NCBI GenBank assembly: GCA_964344215.1
Contig: CAYFMP010000050.1
Coordinates: forward strand, 1-30,183
DNA length: 30,183 nucleotides
Source of the DNA: CAYFMP01 sp964344215
GTDB taxonomy: Bacteria; Pseudomonadota; Alphaproteobacteria; Rhodospirillales; Casp-alpha2
Direction: 5' to 3'
Shown here: positions 1 through 8,775 of the stretch, one piece after another
How the letters are laid out: every line of letters starts with the position of its first letter
Numbering within the stretch: the stretch's first letter is position 1
The notes under the pieces: model-generated
What the model was told of the DNA's origin: nothing
The model's database searches: none
The model's input: the letters and a program-made list of their open reading frames with translations, nothing else
Program-made: the position numbers and the translations under genes

Positions 1-50
1 GCGGAATCATAATCCGCGTGTCGGGGGTTCGAGTCCCTCCTCCGCTACCA
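1..50 (+). tRNA. tRNA-Met(CAU), elongator type, 5' part outside window
   Basis: The window opens inside the anticodon arm. GCGGA and TCCGC form a 5-bp stem around the 7-nt loop ATCATAA, whose central triplet is CAT. A T-arm follows with stem GGGGG/CCCTC around TTCGAGT, then the acceptor 3' strand CTCCGCT, discriminator A and an encoded CCA at 48-50. The first 27 or so bases lie before the window. A CAU anticodon could also be initiator tRNA or the lysidine-modified isoleucine tRNA. The arm sequences fit the alphaproteobacterial elongator tRNA-Met best. Its 3' part is duplicated at 2526-2701. Confidence 0.9.
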
Positions 51-86
51 ATAAATAGGGCCCCTTCGTGGGGCCCTATTTATTGG
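48..86 (+). terminator. Perfect 17-bp palindrome, probable terminator after tRNA-Met
   Basis: A perfect inverted repeat has arms at 48-64 and 70-86 and a 5-nt loop, TTCGT. The arms combine an A/T-rich outer half (AATAAATA) with a GGGCCCC inner half, so the transcript ends its stem in a U-rich stretch. The outer arm begins with the CCA of the tRNA, so folding would compete with the mature 3' end. The A-rich left side would also let it stop minus-strand transcription coming from the amidase. Confidence 0.7.
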
Positions 87-89
87 TAA

Positions 90-221
90 GGGGGAGAGGG
101 CGAGAACGCCCCGGGTTCGGAGAAAATGCGCCCTTGGGAAGCGTTTTCCGACGGAGCGTCAGCGACGGTCCGAAGGCCGTGGGCCTAAGGATGAAAACAG
201 GCTCGAAACCTGTTTTCACAG
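90..221. repeat. 132-bp structured dispersed repeat, copy 1
   Basis: This 132-bp segment recurs at 2548-2679 in the same orientation, with the same length and only a handful of base differences. It holds several internal inverted repeats. The last is a 10-bp stem, TGAAAACAGG/CCTGTTTTCA, around CTCGAAA. Another is GAAAAYGC/GCGTTTTC; its single T/C difference between copies keeps pairing by a G-T wobble. No convincing reading frame is conserved. It resembles a non-autonomous palindromic element or a structured RNA. It sits between the tRNA terminator and the end of the amidase gene. Confidence 0.8.
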
Positions 222-241
222 GCCCGACGACGCCGCCAAAT

Positions 242-1768
242 TCAAAAGCCTCGAGCAGGACGGTCAAAACCAAGGGGCGCTCCGGTTTCGCTCAAGGATG
301 TCATTTCGCGTACTATTGTCATCAAGAGGCGATCACGTTGACGCCTGCCCGCCACTTGCAGCCCAAAGGGGAGGCCCTCAGGCGTTGCGCCGAGCGGCAT
401 ACTGACAACTGGGGCGCCAATTAGATTGAACACCATGGTTTGGTAGGCCATGGCAGCCAGATAGGGAACCGGCACTCCATCGACATAGACCGGCTCGATG
501 TAAAGAGGTGACGAGGCGAGATGCGGACTGGGATCGATGCCCTCGAATGACGGGAAAACTCCCTTCAGGTGTTTGTGAGGCGGAATGGCGGTTACCGGAC
601 ATAAGAAAACATCGGCGTCGGACATCCAGAATTCGAACGCACCGAAAAACCGCTCGCGCAGCGAATACGCTTTAGCGATACTGACGGTATCCCGGGGTTT
701 CCAGCGACAGGCGAGAACGGGGCTGGTTGGTCCAGACTGGACCATGGTGTCGACGGCTTGGCGGTCTTCCTCCGACATGCCGCTTTCCGATTGGATCCCG
801 AATATCTCTCCATATAGTTCGAGCACGCCTTGAACATCAAAACCGTCCCAATCTCGCCGTTCGACGATCGCGCCTTCATCGGCAAGGCGAACCACGAGGG
901 AGCGGACGGTATTTGCAATGTTCCTTGCGATGGGCAATCCCGGAAAGGAGTCCGTCCAAGCAATTCTTGCACCTTTCAAAGTGTATTCGACGAGGGAAGC
1001 AGCTTCGGCGGCCTCGACTTTCGGATCGTGGATATCCGGACCGGCGATGACATCGTAACACAAAGCCAAATCCTTGGGTGCACGCGCCAACGGTCCATAC
1101 GAAATTAAGTCGCGAGAAACGAACGGCGTGTCAGGCAAATCAGGAATATGGCCGACGCCCGAGACGCTATGTTCAGTCGGTTTCAGCCCAAAGACCCCGC
1201 AGAAGCTTGCTGGAATGCGGATGGAGCCGCCGTCGTCGCACCCGAGATCGATCGGAGTCATGTGCGAGGCCACAGCGGCGGCACCGCCTCCACCGCTGCC
1301 GCCAGGAGAGTAGTCGGTATTCCACGGATTGTTGGTCACCCCGAACAAGCTCGATCGCGTTTGGAAGTCCTGGTTCAGGGGCGGAGTATGGGTCTTTCCC
1401 AGCAGGATGGCGCCAGCCGACTTCATCCGAGCGACGACCGTTGCATCATGGACGGGGACGTAGTCCCGCAACGGCTCGTATCCACAAGTGGTGCGTAGTC
1501 CGGCGGTTTCAAAACAGTCCTTGGCGGTAAATGGTACACCGTGGAGCGGCCCCAGAATATCACCCCGCGACAAAGCCACATCGGCTTCCTCGGCGCGTTC
1601 CAGGGCACTGTCGGCATCCAAGGTAACGATTGCGTTCAGACCTGTGTTCCGCGCGTCTATAACACGCAGATGGGCGTCAACGGCATCCCTCGCTGAAAAT
1701 GCGCCGTTCCGGATAGCGATGGCCATTTCGGCCGCACTCAGTTTTGCAATTGGAGGAATCTCGGTCAT
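242..1768 (-). CDS. Amidase-signature family amidohydrolase
   Basis: A 508-residue protein of the amidase-signature family, whose members hydrolyse carbon-nitrogen amide bonds in the cytoplasm through a Ser-cisSer-Lys triad. The three residues are visible: Lys83 in FTAKD, cis-Ser158 in SPGGSGGGG (the usual second Ser is Gly here) and nucleophile Ser182 in DDGGSIRIPA. The length is normal for a stand-alone amidase rather than GatA, and no gatB or gatC lies nearby. The ATG at 1766-1768 overlaps the stop of the TetR gene (ATGA), so the two should be translationally coupled. A small hairpin, GTCCGC/GCGGAC (1775-1790), lies just upstream and carries the purine-rich AAAG in its loop. GC is visibly lower than in the genes to the right, which fits acquisition with its regulator. 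The substrate cannot be told from sequence. Confidence 0.9.
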   Translation of the reverse strand: MTEIPPIAKLSAAEMAIAIRNGAFSARDAVDAHLRVIDARNTGLNAIVTLDADSALERAEEADVALSRGDILGPLHGVPFTAKDCFETAGLRTTCGYEPLRDYVPVHDATVVARMKSAGAILLGKTHTPPLNQDFQTRSSLFGVTNNPWNTDYSPGGSGGGGAAAVASHMTPIDLGCDDGGSIRIPASFCGVFGLKPTEHSVSGVGHIPDLPDTPFVSRDLISYGPLARAPKDLALCYDVIAGPDIHDPKVEAAEAASLVEYTLKGARIAWTDSFPGLPIARNIANTVRSLVVRLADEGAIVERRDWDGFDVQGVLELYGEIFGIQSESGMSEEDRQAVDTMVQSGPTSPVLACRWKPRDTVSIAKAYSLRERFFGAFEFWMSDADVFLCPVTAIPPHKHLKGVFPSFEGIDPSPHLASSPLYIEPVYVDGVPVPYLAAMAYQTMVFNLIGAPVVSMPLGATPEGLPFGLQVAGRRQRDRLLMTIVREMTSLSETGAPLGFDRPARGF

Positions 1769-2397
1769 GAGCTTGTCCGCCTTTGCGGACGAAATCCGTC
1801 CAGTAGTGCGTGAGTCATGGCCGATAGCGCCGCAACGGCTTGGTCAGCAGACTGGTCTTGGTTTTTGAACATTGAGATAGCGCAATACATGTAGTGAGAA
1901 ACAAAACAGACCGATCCCAGGTGGGAGTCCACGTCGATTGCTACCTCGCCTCGCCCCTTCGCCTGTTCGAACAGGTCCTCGATTTCCTGGCGCCAAGCTT
2001 CGAACTGTAGTGTGATCCCTCCACCACGACCGCGAGCGCCTTCGGCGAAGAAAAAGGTTTCCTTCATTAGTGGTGGAAAGAGCCGGCGGTGGCTGTCTGT
2101 GTATCGCGGCAGCACGAACCTAGGGAGGTGCATCAGTTGGTCATGAAGTATACCGTCATGGGGAAAGGATTCTCTCGCCTCCTCGATGAAGCCGCCGACT
2201 TCCTTCTCCAGGACTTCCGCCAAAAGAGACAGCTTGTCGGGAAAGTGAATGAACACCGTTCCAGTAGCGACTCCCGCCGCCTTCGCGATGTCACGCACTG
2301 AAGTCTCATCCATGCCGCGGTCGAGGAAAAGGCTGCGAGCAGCGTCGAAGATCGCAAGCTTTGTCGTTTCCTTTTGGGCCTGCCTGGACAATCTCAC
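1765..2397 (-). CDS. TetR/AcrR-family transcriptional regulator
   Basis: A TetR-family repressor of about 210 residues. The N-terminal helix-turn-helix region is clear: AIFDAARSLFLDRG, then TSVRDIAKAAGVATGTVF and HFPDKLSLL. The rest is the variable ligand-binding helical domain. It is the first gene of a two-gene operon with the amidase, with a 4-nt overlap. The open frame extends to a GTG at 2418, but that codon lies inside the operator palindrome and only about 11 nt from the predicted transcription start. A start at GTG 2397, or TTG 2391 with GGGAAG upstream, is therefore more likely. The operator overlaps its own promoter, so autorepression is expected. The inducer is probably an amide or its product, by analogy with similarly arranged operons; this is inference. 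Confidence 0.88.
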   Translation of the reverse strand: MRLSRQAQKETTKLAIFDAARSLFLDRGMDETSVRDIAKAAGVATGTVFIHFPDKLSLLAEVLEKEVGGFIEEARESFPHDGILHDQLMHLPRFVLPRYTDSHRRLFPPLMKETFFFAEGARGRGGGITLQFEAWRQEIEDLFEQAKGRGEVAIDVDSHLGSVCFVSHYMYCAISMFKNQDQSADQAVAALSAMTHALLDGFRPQRRTSS

Positions 2398-2404
2398 TTC
2401 CCGA

Positions 2405-2464
2405 AATAAAATGAACACGTTCAGTGAACGCGTTCATTTTATTCTTAACAGAGATCTCTTTCAA
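2405..2464 (-). promoter_or_regulatory. Promoter and 39-bp TetR operator of the tetR-amidase operon
   Basis: On the minus strand, a -35 TTGAAA (2459-2464) and a -10 TAAAAT (2436-2441) are separated by exactly 17 bp, a very good sigma70-type match. An inverted repeat at 2405-2443 has 19-nt arms around one central base with one mismatch; its core is GAACRCGTTCA. It covers the -10 element and the predicted start of transcription near 2429. A regulator bound there would block its own transcription and that of the amidase. Confidence 0.8.
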
Positions 2465-2525
2465 GCTTCGTCGGAAAAAACCGACTTTCGCTCAGGTCGA
2501 TTTCCCCGTCTCGAGGTAGCGATAG

Positions 2526-2701
2526 GCGGAATCATAATCCGCGTGTCGGGGGAGAGGGCGAGAACGCCCCGGGTTCGGAGAAAACGCGCCCTTGGGAAGC
2601 GTTTTCCGACGGCGCGGCAGCGACGGTCCGAAGGCCGTGGGCCTAAGGATGAAAACAGGCTCGAAACCTGTTTTCACAGTCCCTCCTCCGCTACCAATAA
2701 A
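2526..2701 (+). pseudogene. Duplicated tRNA-Met 3' part (attR-like scar), split by the 132-bp repeat
   Basis: Positions 2526-2552 repeat window bases 1-27 exactly: anticodon arm, variable region and first T-stem strand. Positions 2680-2701 repeat bases 34-55: second T-stem strand, acceptor strand, CCA and the following ATAAA. The six T-loop bases between them are replaced by repeat copy 2. No D-arm or 5' acceptor strand can be found just upstream (2490-2525), so this is not a working tRNA. A direct repeat of a tRNA 3' part around a low-GC gene pair is what integration into a tRNA gene leaves behind. No integrase gene remains between the two copies. Confidence 0.75.
2548..2679. repeat. 132-bp structured dispersed repeat, copy 2
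   Basis: Second copy of the element at 90-221, same orientation and length. It interrupts the T-arm of the duplicated tRNA part. The leading GGGGG is shared with the tRNA T-stem, so the true insertion boundary could lie anywhere within it. The hairpin-forming arms are intact. Confidence 0.8.
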
Positions 2702-2726
2702 AAAGGCCCCTTGCCGAGGGGCCTTT
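2700..2726. terminator. Bidirectional rho-independent terminator
   Basis: An 11-bp perfect stem has arms at 2700-2710 (AAAAGGCCCCT) and 2716-2726, around the loop TGCCG. The A-run on the left (from about 2697) gives a U-tract for minus-strand transcripts leaving gltA. The TTTT on the right serves plus-strand transcripts coming from the tRNA. This was probably the original tRNA-Met terminator before the islet was inserted. A second hairpin without a T-run, TCGGGGC/GCCCCGA, lies at 2771-2793. Confidence 0.8.
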
Positions 2727-2823
2727 TCCGTTGCCGGGGGCGACGATCAAACCAGAGTACACCGGTCGCATCGGGGCGCCGGTTCCGCCCCGAGGTTTCG
2801 GTCGTTCCGTCCATTCCCGCCGT

Positions 2824-4143
<1,320 letters not shown>

Positions 4144-4292
4144 GATGACTTCCCTCCTTCGTAATGTCTTGCAGGTCCTCCCGCCGCAACCAGATACGGC
4201 GATGAGTCCGGCGGAGGTTGCCGGGCCGCTCAAGCCTTCGCGGCCCTTCTCTCGTTGCCCTCATCTCCCGAAACGAATCCGTTGAGGCCAAT

Positions 4293-4298
4293 AGTATA
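4293..4298 (-). promoter_or_regulatory. Candidate -10 element of gltA
   Basis: On the minus strand TATACT lies about 150 nt before the gltA ATG. No good -35 hexamer sits 16-18 bp upstream of it, so the promoter may need an activator or may lie elsewhere in the 4144-4337 gap. Nothing else was recognised in that gap. Confidence 0.4.
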
Positions 4299-4337
4299 CC
4301 CCTTTCGCGAGGACGAGGGTAGCAGCGAGGCCGGCGC

Positions 4338-4379
4338 TTGATCCAAGTCAACGCTCCGCCCGCAACCTGGGAATATCAT
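4338..4379 (+). promoter_or_regulatory. Class II FNR/FixK-type promoter of the nfn-kor operon
   Basis: TTGATCCAAGTCAA at 4338-4351 matches the FNR/FixK consensus TTGAT-N4-ATCAA at nine of ten fixed bases. A -10 hexamer, TATCAT, lies at 4374-4379. With transcription starting near 4386, the box is centred at -41.5 and the -10 spans -12 to -7. That is exactly the geometry of a class II FNR-activated promoter, which needs no -35. It predicts induction under low oxygen and rules out the GTG at 4381 as start codon, favouring ATG 4420. Confidence 0.8.
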
Positions 4380-4419
4380 TGTGTTTCAACGAACAATCGG
4401 TGATGAGGCCTGTCGAAAA

Positions 4420-5343
4420 ATGCACAGCCCGCCGACCGCCGGGAGCGACAGCGCATGTGATTTGCGCGACACGGAACGCCCGCAAACGGACCCCGACGTC
4501 TTCGAGATCGTGGCGCGGGAGGACTATTCCGACGCCGCCTTCATGCTCGAAATCCGCCATCCGATGATCGCCCGGGCGGCGCGGGCCGGCCAGTTCGTCA
4601 TCGTCATGTCGCACGACCATGGAGAGCGCATCCCCTTGACCCTGGCCGACTTCGATGCCGAGCGCGGCACCTTCATGCTGGTCGTGCAGCCGGTCGGCAA
4701 GACCACCCGGCAGATGCAGTGCGACTGCCGGCCGGGCGGCGAGCTGTTCAGCGTCGTCGGCCCGATGGGGGTTCCCAGCCGCACCGACGGGGTCGGCAAG
4801 GTGGTCTGCGTCGGCGGCGGCCTCGGCGTCGCGCCGGTTTTCCCGCAGGCCCGCGCCTTCAAGGAGAACGGCGCCTATGTCATCGGCGTCGTCGGGTTTC
4901 GAACCGAATCCCTTGTGTTCTGGCGCGACAAGTTCGAGGCGGTCTGCGACGAGTTCATCATCTGCTCCGACGACGGCTCGGTCGGCCTCAAGGGACTGGT
5001 CACCGCCGGCATCGAACAGGCGGCCGGGAAACATACGGATATCGACGAGGTCGTCGCCATCGGACCGCCGATCATGATGAAGGCGTGCGCCGAGACGACG
5101 CGGCCCTTGGGACTGAAGACCACGGTCAGCCTCAACCCGATCATGGTCGACGGTACCGGCATGTGCGGCGGCTGCCGGGTCAGGGTCGGCGACGTGATCA
5201 GGTTCGCCTGCGTCGACGGGCCCGATTTCGACGGCCACCAGGTCGATTTCGACGATCTCATGAACCGCCTCAAGCGTTTCGCCGAGGAGGAGAGAATGGC
5301 GGTCGAAAAATGGTCCGAAGAATGCCGGGCGGGAGCTCTGTGA
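4420..5343 (+). CDS. nfnA: Ferredoxin:NADP oxidoreductase, FNR-like alpha subunit (NfnA-type)
   Basis: A 307-residue flavoprotein of the NfnA/SudB/PyrK group: FAD-binding barrel, NAD(P)-binding domain and C-terminal [2Fe-2S] site. FAD contact: RIPLTLADFD (70-79). Nucleotide loop: VCVGGGLGVAPV (129-140). Cluster ligands: Asp244 in DGTGMCGGC with Cys249, Cys252 and Cys264 in FACVDGP, the one-Asp/three-Cys pattern known for NfnA. The Nfn pair couples NADH and reduced ferredoxin oxidation to NADP reduction by flavin bifurcation. The frame opens at GTG 4381, but the predicted transcription start lies downstream of that, so ATG 4420 is chosen, with GAGG 11 nt before it. Residues 1-25 are unusually long for the family. 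The stop overlaps the nfnB start (TGATG). First gene of the operon. Confidence 0.88.
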   Translation: MHSPPTAGSDSACDLRDTERPQTDPDVFEIVAREDYSDAAFMLEIRHPMIARAARAGQFVIVMSHDHGERIPLTLADFDAERGTFMLVVQPVGKTTRQMQCDCRPGGELFSVVGPMGVPSRTDGVGKVVCVGGGLGVAPVFPQARAFKENGAYVIGVVGFRTESLVFWRDKFEAVCDEFIICSDDGSVGLKGLVTAGIEQAAGKHTDIDEVVAIGPPIMMKACAETTRPLGLKTTVSLNPIMVDGTGMCGGCRVRVGDVIRFACVDGPDFDGHQVDFDDLMNRLKRFAEEERMAVEKWSEECRAGAL

Positions 5344-6839
5344 TGGCCAAGAAGACGATCCGGACCATTCCCCAGGAACGCACACCGATCCCGGTGCAGG
5401 CGCCGGCCGAGCGGATCGGCAACTTCGACGAGGTGGCACTCGGCTACCGGCTCGAAGACGCGCTGAACGAGTGCGAGCGCTGCCTGATGTGCCCGGAGGC
5501 GGCTTGCGTGCCGGGCTGTCCCATCGCCATCGACATCCCCGGCTTTATCCAGAAGATCGTCGACAAGAACTACCGCGCCGCCTACGCCGTCATCAGCGGC
5601 GCCAACCTGCTGCCGGCGATCTGCGGCCGGGTCTGCCCGCAGGAAGACCAGTGCGAGGGCGTGTGCCCGGTCGGCGATACCCTGGAGCCGGTGGCGATCG
5701 GCCGGCTTGAGCGGTGGATCGGCGACCTCGCCATCGCCGAGGGCTGGGCCAACATCCCCTATATGGAGCCGAACGGCTTCCGCATCGGCATCATCGGCTC
5801 CGGGCCGGCCGGCATCGCCTGCGCCGCCGACCTCGCCAAGGCCGGTTGCGACGTCACCGTCTACGAGGCGTTCCACAAACCGGGCGGCGTCCTGCGCTAC
5901 GGTATCCCCGAGTTCCGCCTGCCCGACGCGGTGATCGACGCCGAGGTCGACAACCTGGTCAAACTGGGCGTCGAGATTAGGTGCAACACGCTGGTCGGAC
6001 GGCTGTTCACGGTCGAACAGATGCTCGACGAGATGGGCTTCGATGCGGTCTTCATCGGGACCGGCGCCGGTTCTCCCCGGTTCATGGGAATTGCCGGCGA
6101 ATCCCTGAACGGCGTGCTGTCGGCCAACGAGCTGTTGACGCGTTGCAACCTGATGCACGCCGGCGAGTTCCCCAACTTCGACACCCCCTTGCATCTCGGC
6201 AAACGGGTCGCCGTCATCGGCGCCGGCAACACCGCCATGGACGCCATGCGGGTGTCGCTGAGGATGGGGGCGGAGAAGGTCTGCTGCGTCTACCGCCGGA
6301 CCAAGGCGGAAAGCCCGGCCCGGGCCGAGGAGATCGACCACGCCGAGGAGGAGGGCATCGAATTCCACTGGCTGAGCGCACCGGTCGAGATCCTCGACGA
6401 CGGCGAGGGCAACGTCGGCGGCATGACCTGCATTCGAATGGAACTCGGCGAGCCGGACGAATCGGGGCGGCGCAGCCCGGTGCCCATCGACGGCAGCGAG
6501 TATCGTTTCGACGCCGACATGGTTATCTACGCCATCGGCACCGGAGCCAATCCGATCCTCGGCCAGACCTCGAAGCTGGACTTGAACGATCGCGGCTACA
6601 TCAAGACCGACGACAAGCTGGCGACGTCGATGGCCGGCGTTTACGCTGGCGGCGACATCGTCACCGGCGGGGCGACCGTCATCCTCGCCATGGGCGCCGG
6701 CCGCAAGGCGGCCGCCAGCATCAAAGCCTATCTCGGAATCCGCGATACCGATACCGTGGCGGCCGCCGCCGCGAGCGGCGACGAGTTGTTCGGGATTGCG
6801 GTCGAAGAGAAGAATTTCTGCCGCCTCCGCGTGGCTTGA
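5343..6839 (+). CDS. nfnB: Glutamate-synthase-small-subunit-like flavoprotein (NfnB-type)
   Basis: A 498-residue partner of NfnA and homologue of GltD. The N-terminal helical domain carries two Cys clusters: 44, 47, 50, 55 and 59, then 94, 98, 104 and 108. These fit two [4Fe-4S] centres. An FAD Rossmann motif is at IIGSGPAGIACAADLAKAG (from 150) and a second dinucleotide motif at VIGAGNTAMDA. The family's FAD-closing segment GVYAGGDIVTGGATVILAMG is near the C-terminus. GltD itself pairs with a large glutamate synthase subunit, absent here, while an NfnA gene overlaps directly upstream. An Nfn or Sud role is therefore preferred. Sulfide dehydrogenase activity is the main alternative. Korarchaeal naming aside, some KorABC systems also use such a flavoprotein to pass electrons from KorAB to NADP. 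Confidence 0.87.
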   Translation: MAKKTIRTIPQERTPIPVQAPAERIGNFDEVALGYRLEDALNECERCLMCPEAACVPGCPIAIDIPGFIQKIVDKNYRAAYAVISGANLLPAICGRVCPQEDQCEGVCPVGDTLEPVAIGRLERWIGDLAIAEGWANIPYMEPNGFRIGIIGSGPAGIACAADLAKAGCDVTVYEAFHKPGGVLRYGIPEFRLPDAVIDAEVDNLVKLGVEIRCNTLVGRLFTVEQMLDEMGFDAVFIGTGAGSPRFMGIAGESLNGVLSANELLTRCNLMHAGEFPNFDTPLHLGKRVAVIGAGNTAMDAMRVSLRMGAEKVCCVYRRTKAESPARAEEIDHAEEEGIEFHWLSAPVEILDDGEGNVGGMTCIRMELGEPDESGRRSPVPIDGSEYRFDADMVIYAIGTGANPILGQTSKLDLNDRGYIKTDDKLATSMAGVYAGGDIVTGGATVILAMGAGRKAAASIKAYLGIRDTDTVAAAAASGDELFGIAVEEKNFCRLRVA

Positions 6840-6860
6840 GGCGAAAGGAAAGCCTTGCCG

Positions 6861-8771
6861 ATGAACGTACAGGTCAAGAGACGCGAAAGACAGCAACCGG
6901 CAGCCGGCCCGCCGCCGCAGGCCGTCACGGCCGAGGTGCTGGAAGAACACATCGTCGAGATCGTCAGCGATTCCGGAGAGGGGGCGCAGCGCTGCGGACA
7001 GGCGCTCGGTTCCATCGCAGCCCGCATGGGCAACGGTATCTGGACGGTCGAGATCATTCCGGCCGAAATCCAGCCGCCGGCCAGGAGCATGGCCGGGGCC
7101 AGCGGCAACCGCATCCGGCTGGCCTCGCACCGGGTCACCAACTGGGGCGACGAAGCCGATCTCATCGTCGCCTTCAACGAGCAGGTTCTGCTGAGCCGCC
7201 TGCACGAGAACGAGCTCAAGCCCGGATGCATCGTGATGCTCGAGGGCAAATGGCGAACCGACGACGACCCGGAGATCGTCGAGTCCTACACCCGAACCTG
7301 CGAACAACTGACGGAGGAGGGTTACCGGGTCTACGAGATCCCGATGGAGACCGAATGCCTGCGTCACGTCGCCGACCCCAAGCGCGGCAAGAATATGTTC
7401 GTGCTCGGCATGCTGTGCGCCGTCTACAGTCTCGATCTGCGGACCGCCCGTGAGCAGGTGGCGTTCATCTTCGCCAAGAAATCCGAGCGCGTCGTCGCCG
7501 ACAACCTGACGCTGCTGGAGGCCGGTCACGCATGGGCCCTAGACAACCTCGACATCCGCTTTCGCATTCCGCCGTCGAAGTTGACGGAGGCGCAGATCGT
7601 CGTCAACGGCAACGTCGCCCTCGGCCTCGGCGTCATGGCCTCGGGCATGGAAGTGTGCGCCATGTATCCGATCACGCCGGCGACGTCGGCCTCGCACTAC
7701 CTGAGCGACGTTTTTAGGAACGTCGGCGGCGTCGTTCACCAGGCCGAGGACGAGATCGCCGCCTGCGCTTTCGCCATCGGCGCGTCCTATGCCGGCAAAT
7801 GCGCGCTCACCATCACCTCCGGTCCCGGATTTGCGCTCAAGCAGGAAACCATCGGCCTGGCGGTGATGGCGGAAATCCCGCTGGTCGTCGTCAACGTTCA
7901 GCGCGGCGGCCCCAGCACCGGCCTGCCGACCAAGGCCGAACAGGGCGACCTGCTGTTCGCCTGTTTCGGCGGTCACGGCGACAACCCGAAAGTCGTCATG
8001 GCGGTGTCGGATATCGAGGACTGCTTCTATTCGATGATCACGGCACGCAAGATCGCCGAGACTTTCAACACCGTCGTCATCGTGCTGTCGGATGCCAGCC
8101 TGGCGTCGGCCCAGCAGCCCTTTCCGCGGCCGCGGATCGACGAGGAATGGCTGGCGCCGCCGATCGATCAGAACCCGATTCCGGACGGCGCCAAGCCTTA
8201 TGACTGGAACGACAAGACCGGTCTCGCACGGCGCTTCGTTCCGGGCCAACCGAACGGCATGCACTGCCTGACCGGGCTGGCCCATGATCGCATGAGCCGC
8301 GTCGCCTACGACCCCGACGTCAACCAGGAAGCGATCGAACGCCGCAGCCTGAAGCTGGCGGCGTTCCAGAAAACCCTGAAGACGCCGCCGGTGGTCGGCG
8401 GCGACGACGGCGAGTTGTTGATCGTCGGCTGGGGAAGCACGAAAGGGGCGATCGAGGAATCGGTCAGGCGCCTGCGCGCCAAGGGGCACCGGGTCTCGTC
8501 CCTGCACCTTAAGTTCCTACAGCCGATGGCGTCGGGGATTCGAGAGATCCTGCACCGTTTCGATCGGGTGATGACGGTCGAGAGCAATTGGTCCGACACC
8601 GTCGACGCCGAGATCATCGACGACGACAACCGCCGCTATTCGGAACTGGCCTGGCTGCTCAGGGCCAGGTTCCTCGTCGACGTCGATTGCTGGTCCGAGG
8701 TCAAAGGACAGCCCATCAAGCCGCGAACCATCGTTGAGGCGGTTCTCGACAGACTCGAACGGAAGGGATGA
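6861..8771 (+). CDS. korA: 2-oxoglutarate:ferredoxin oxidoreductase, fused gamma-alpha subunit
   Basis: A 636-residue 2-oxoacid:acceptor oxidoreductase subunit. Residues about 30-200 form the gamma domain that contacts CoA (GEGAQRCGQALGSIAARMG onward). The alpha domain follows from about 240: NGNVALGLGVMASGMEV, AMYPITPATS, then HQAEDEIAACAFAIGASYAG and ITSGPGFALKQE. This gamma-alpha fusion is typical of two-subunit KorAB enzymes, which decarboxylate 2-oxoglutarate to succinyl-CoA and reduce ferredoxin. A pyruvate or branched-chain substrate cannot be excluded by eye. ATG 6861 is taken as start; TTG 6855 is in frame and sits closer to AAGGA at 6845-6849. The gene follows nfnB by 21 nt. Confidence 0.93.
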   Translation: MNVQVKRRERQQPAAGPPPQAVTAEVLEEHIVEIVSDSGEGAQRCGQALGSIAARMGNGIWTVEIIPAEIQPPARSMAGASGNRIRLASHRVTNWGDEADLIVAFNEQVLLSRLHENELKPGCIVMLEGKWRTDDDPEIVESYTRTCEQLTEEGYRVYEIPMETECLRHVADPKRGKNMFVLGMLCAVYSLDLRTAREQVAFIFAKKSERVVADNLTLLEAGHAWALDNLDIRFRIPPSKLTEAQIVVNGNVALGLGVMASGMEVCAMYPITPATSASHYLSDVFRNVGGVVHQAEDEIAACAFAIGASYAGKCALTITSGPGFALKQETIGLAVMAEIPLVVVNVQRGGPSTGLPTKAEQGDLLFACFGGHGDNPKVVMAVSDIEDCFYSMITARKIAETFNTVVIVLSDASLASAQQPFPRPRIDEEWLAPPIDQNPIPDGAKPYDWNDKTGLARRFVPGQPNGMHCLTGLAHDRMSRVAYDPDVNQEAIERRSLKLAAFQKTLKTPPVVGGDDGELLIVGWGSTKGAIEESVRRLRAKGHRVSSLHLKFLQPMASGIREILHRFDRVMTVESNWSDTVDAEIIDDDNRRYSELAWLLRARFLVDVDCWSEVKGQPIKPRTIVEAVLDRLERKG

Positions 8772-8775
8772 GGCC

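Noticed and set aside
2526..2701. A second functional tRNA-Met gene
   Set aside because: No 5' half is found and the T-loop is replaced by 127 foreign bases, so no cloverleaf can form.
4875..7529. 884-codon open frame on the minus strand across nfnB and korA
   Set aside because: It is antisense to clear Nfn and Kor genes with readable motifs, and has no domain of its own. High GC removes stop codons from the opposite frame.
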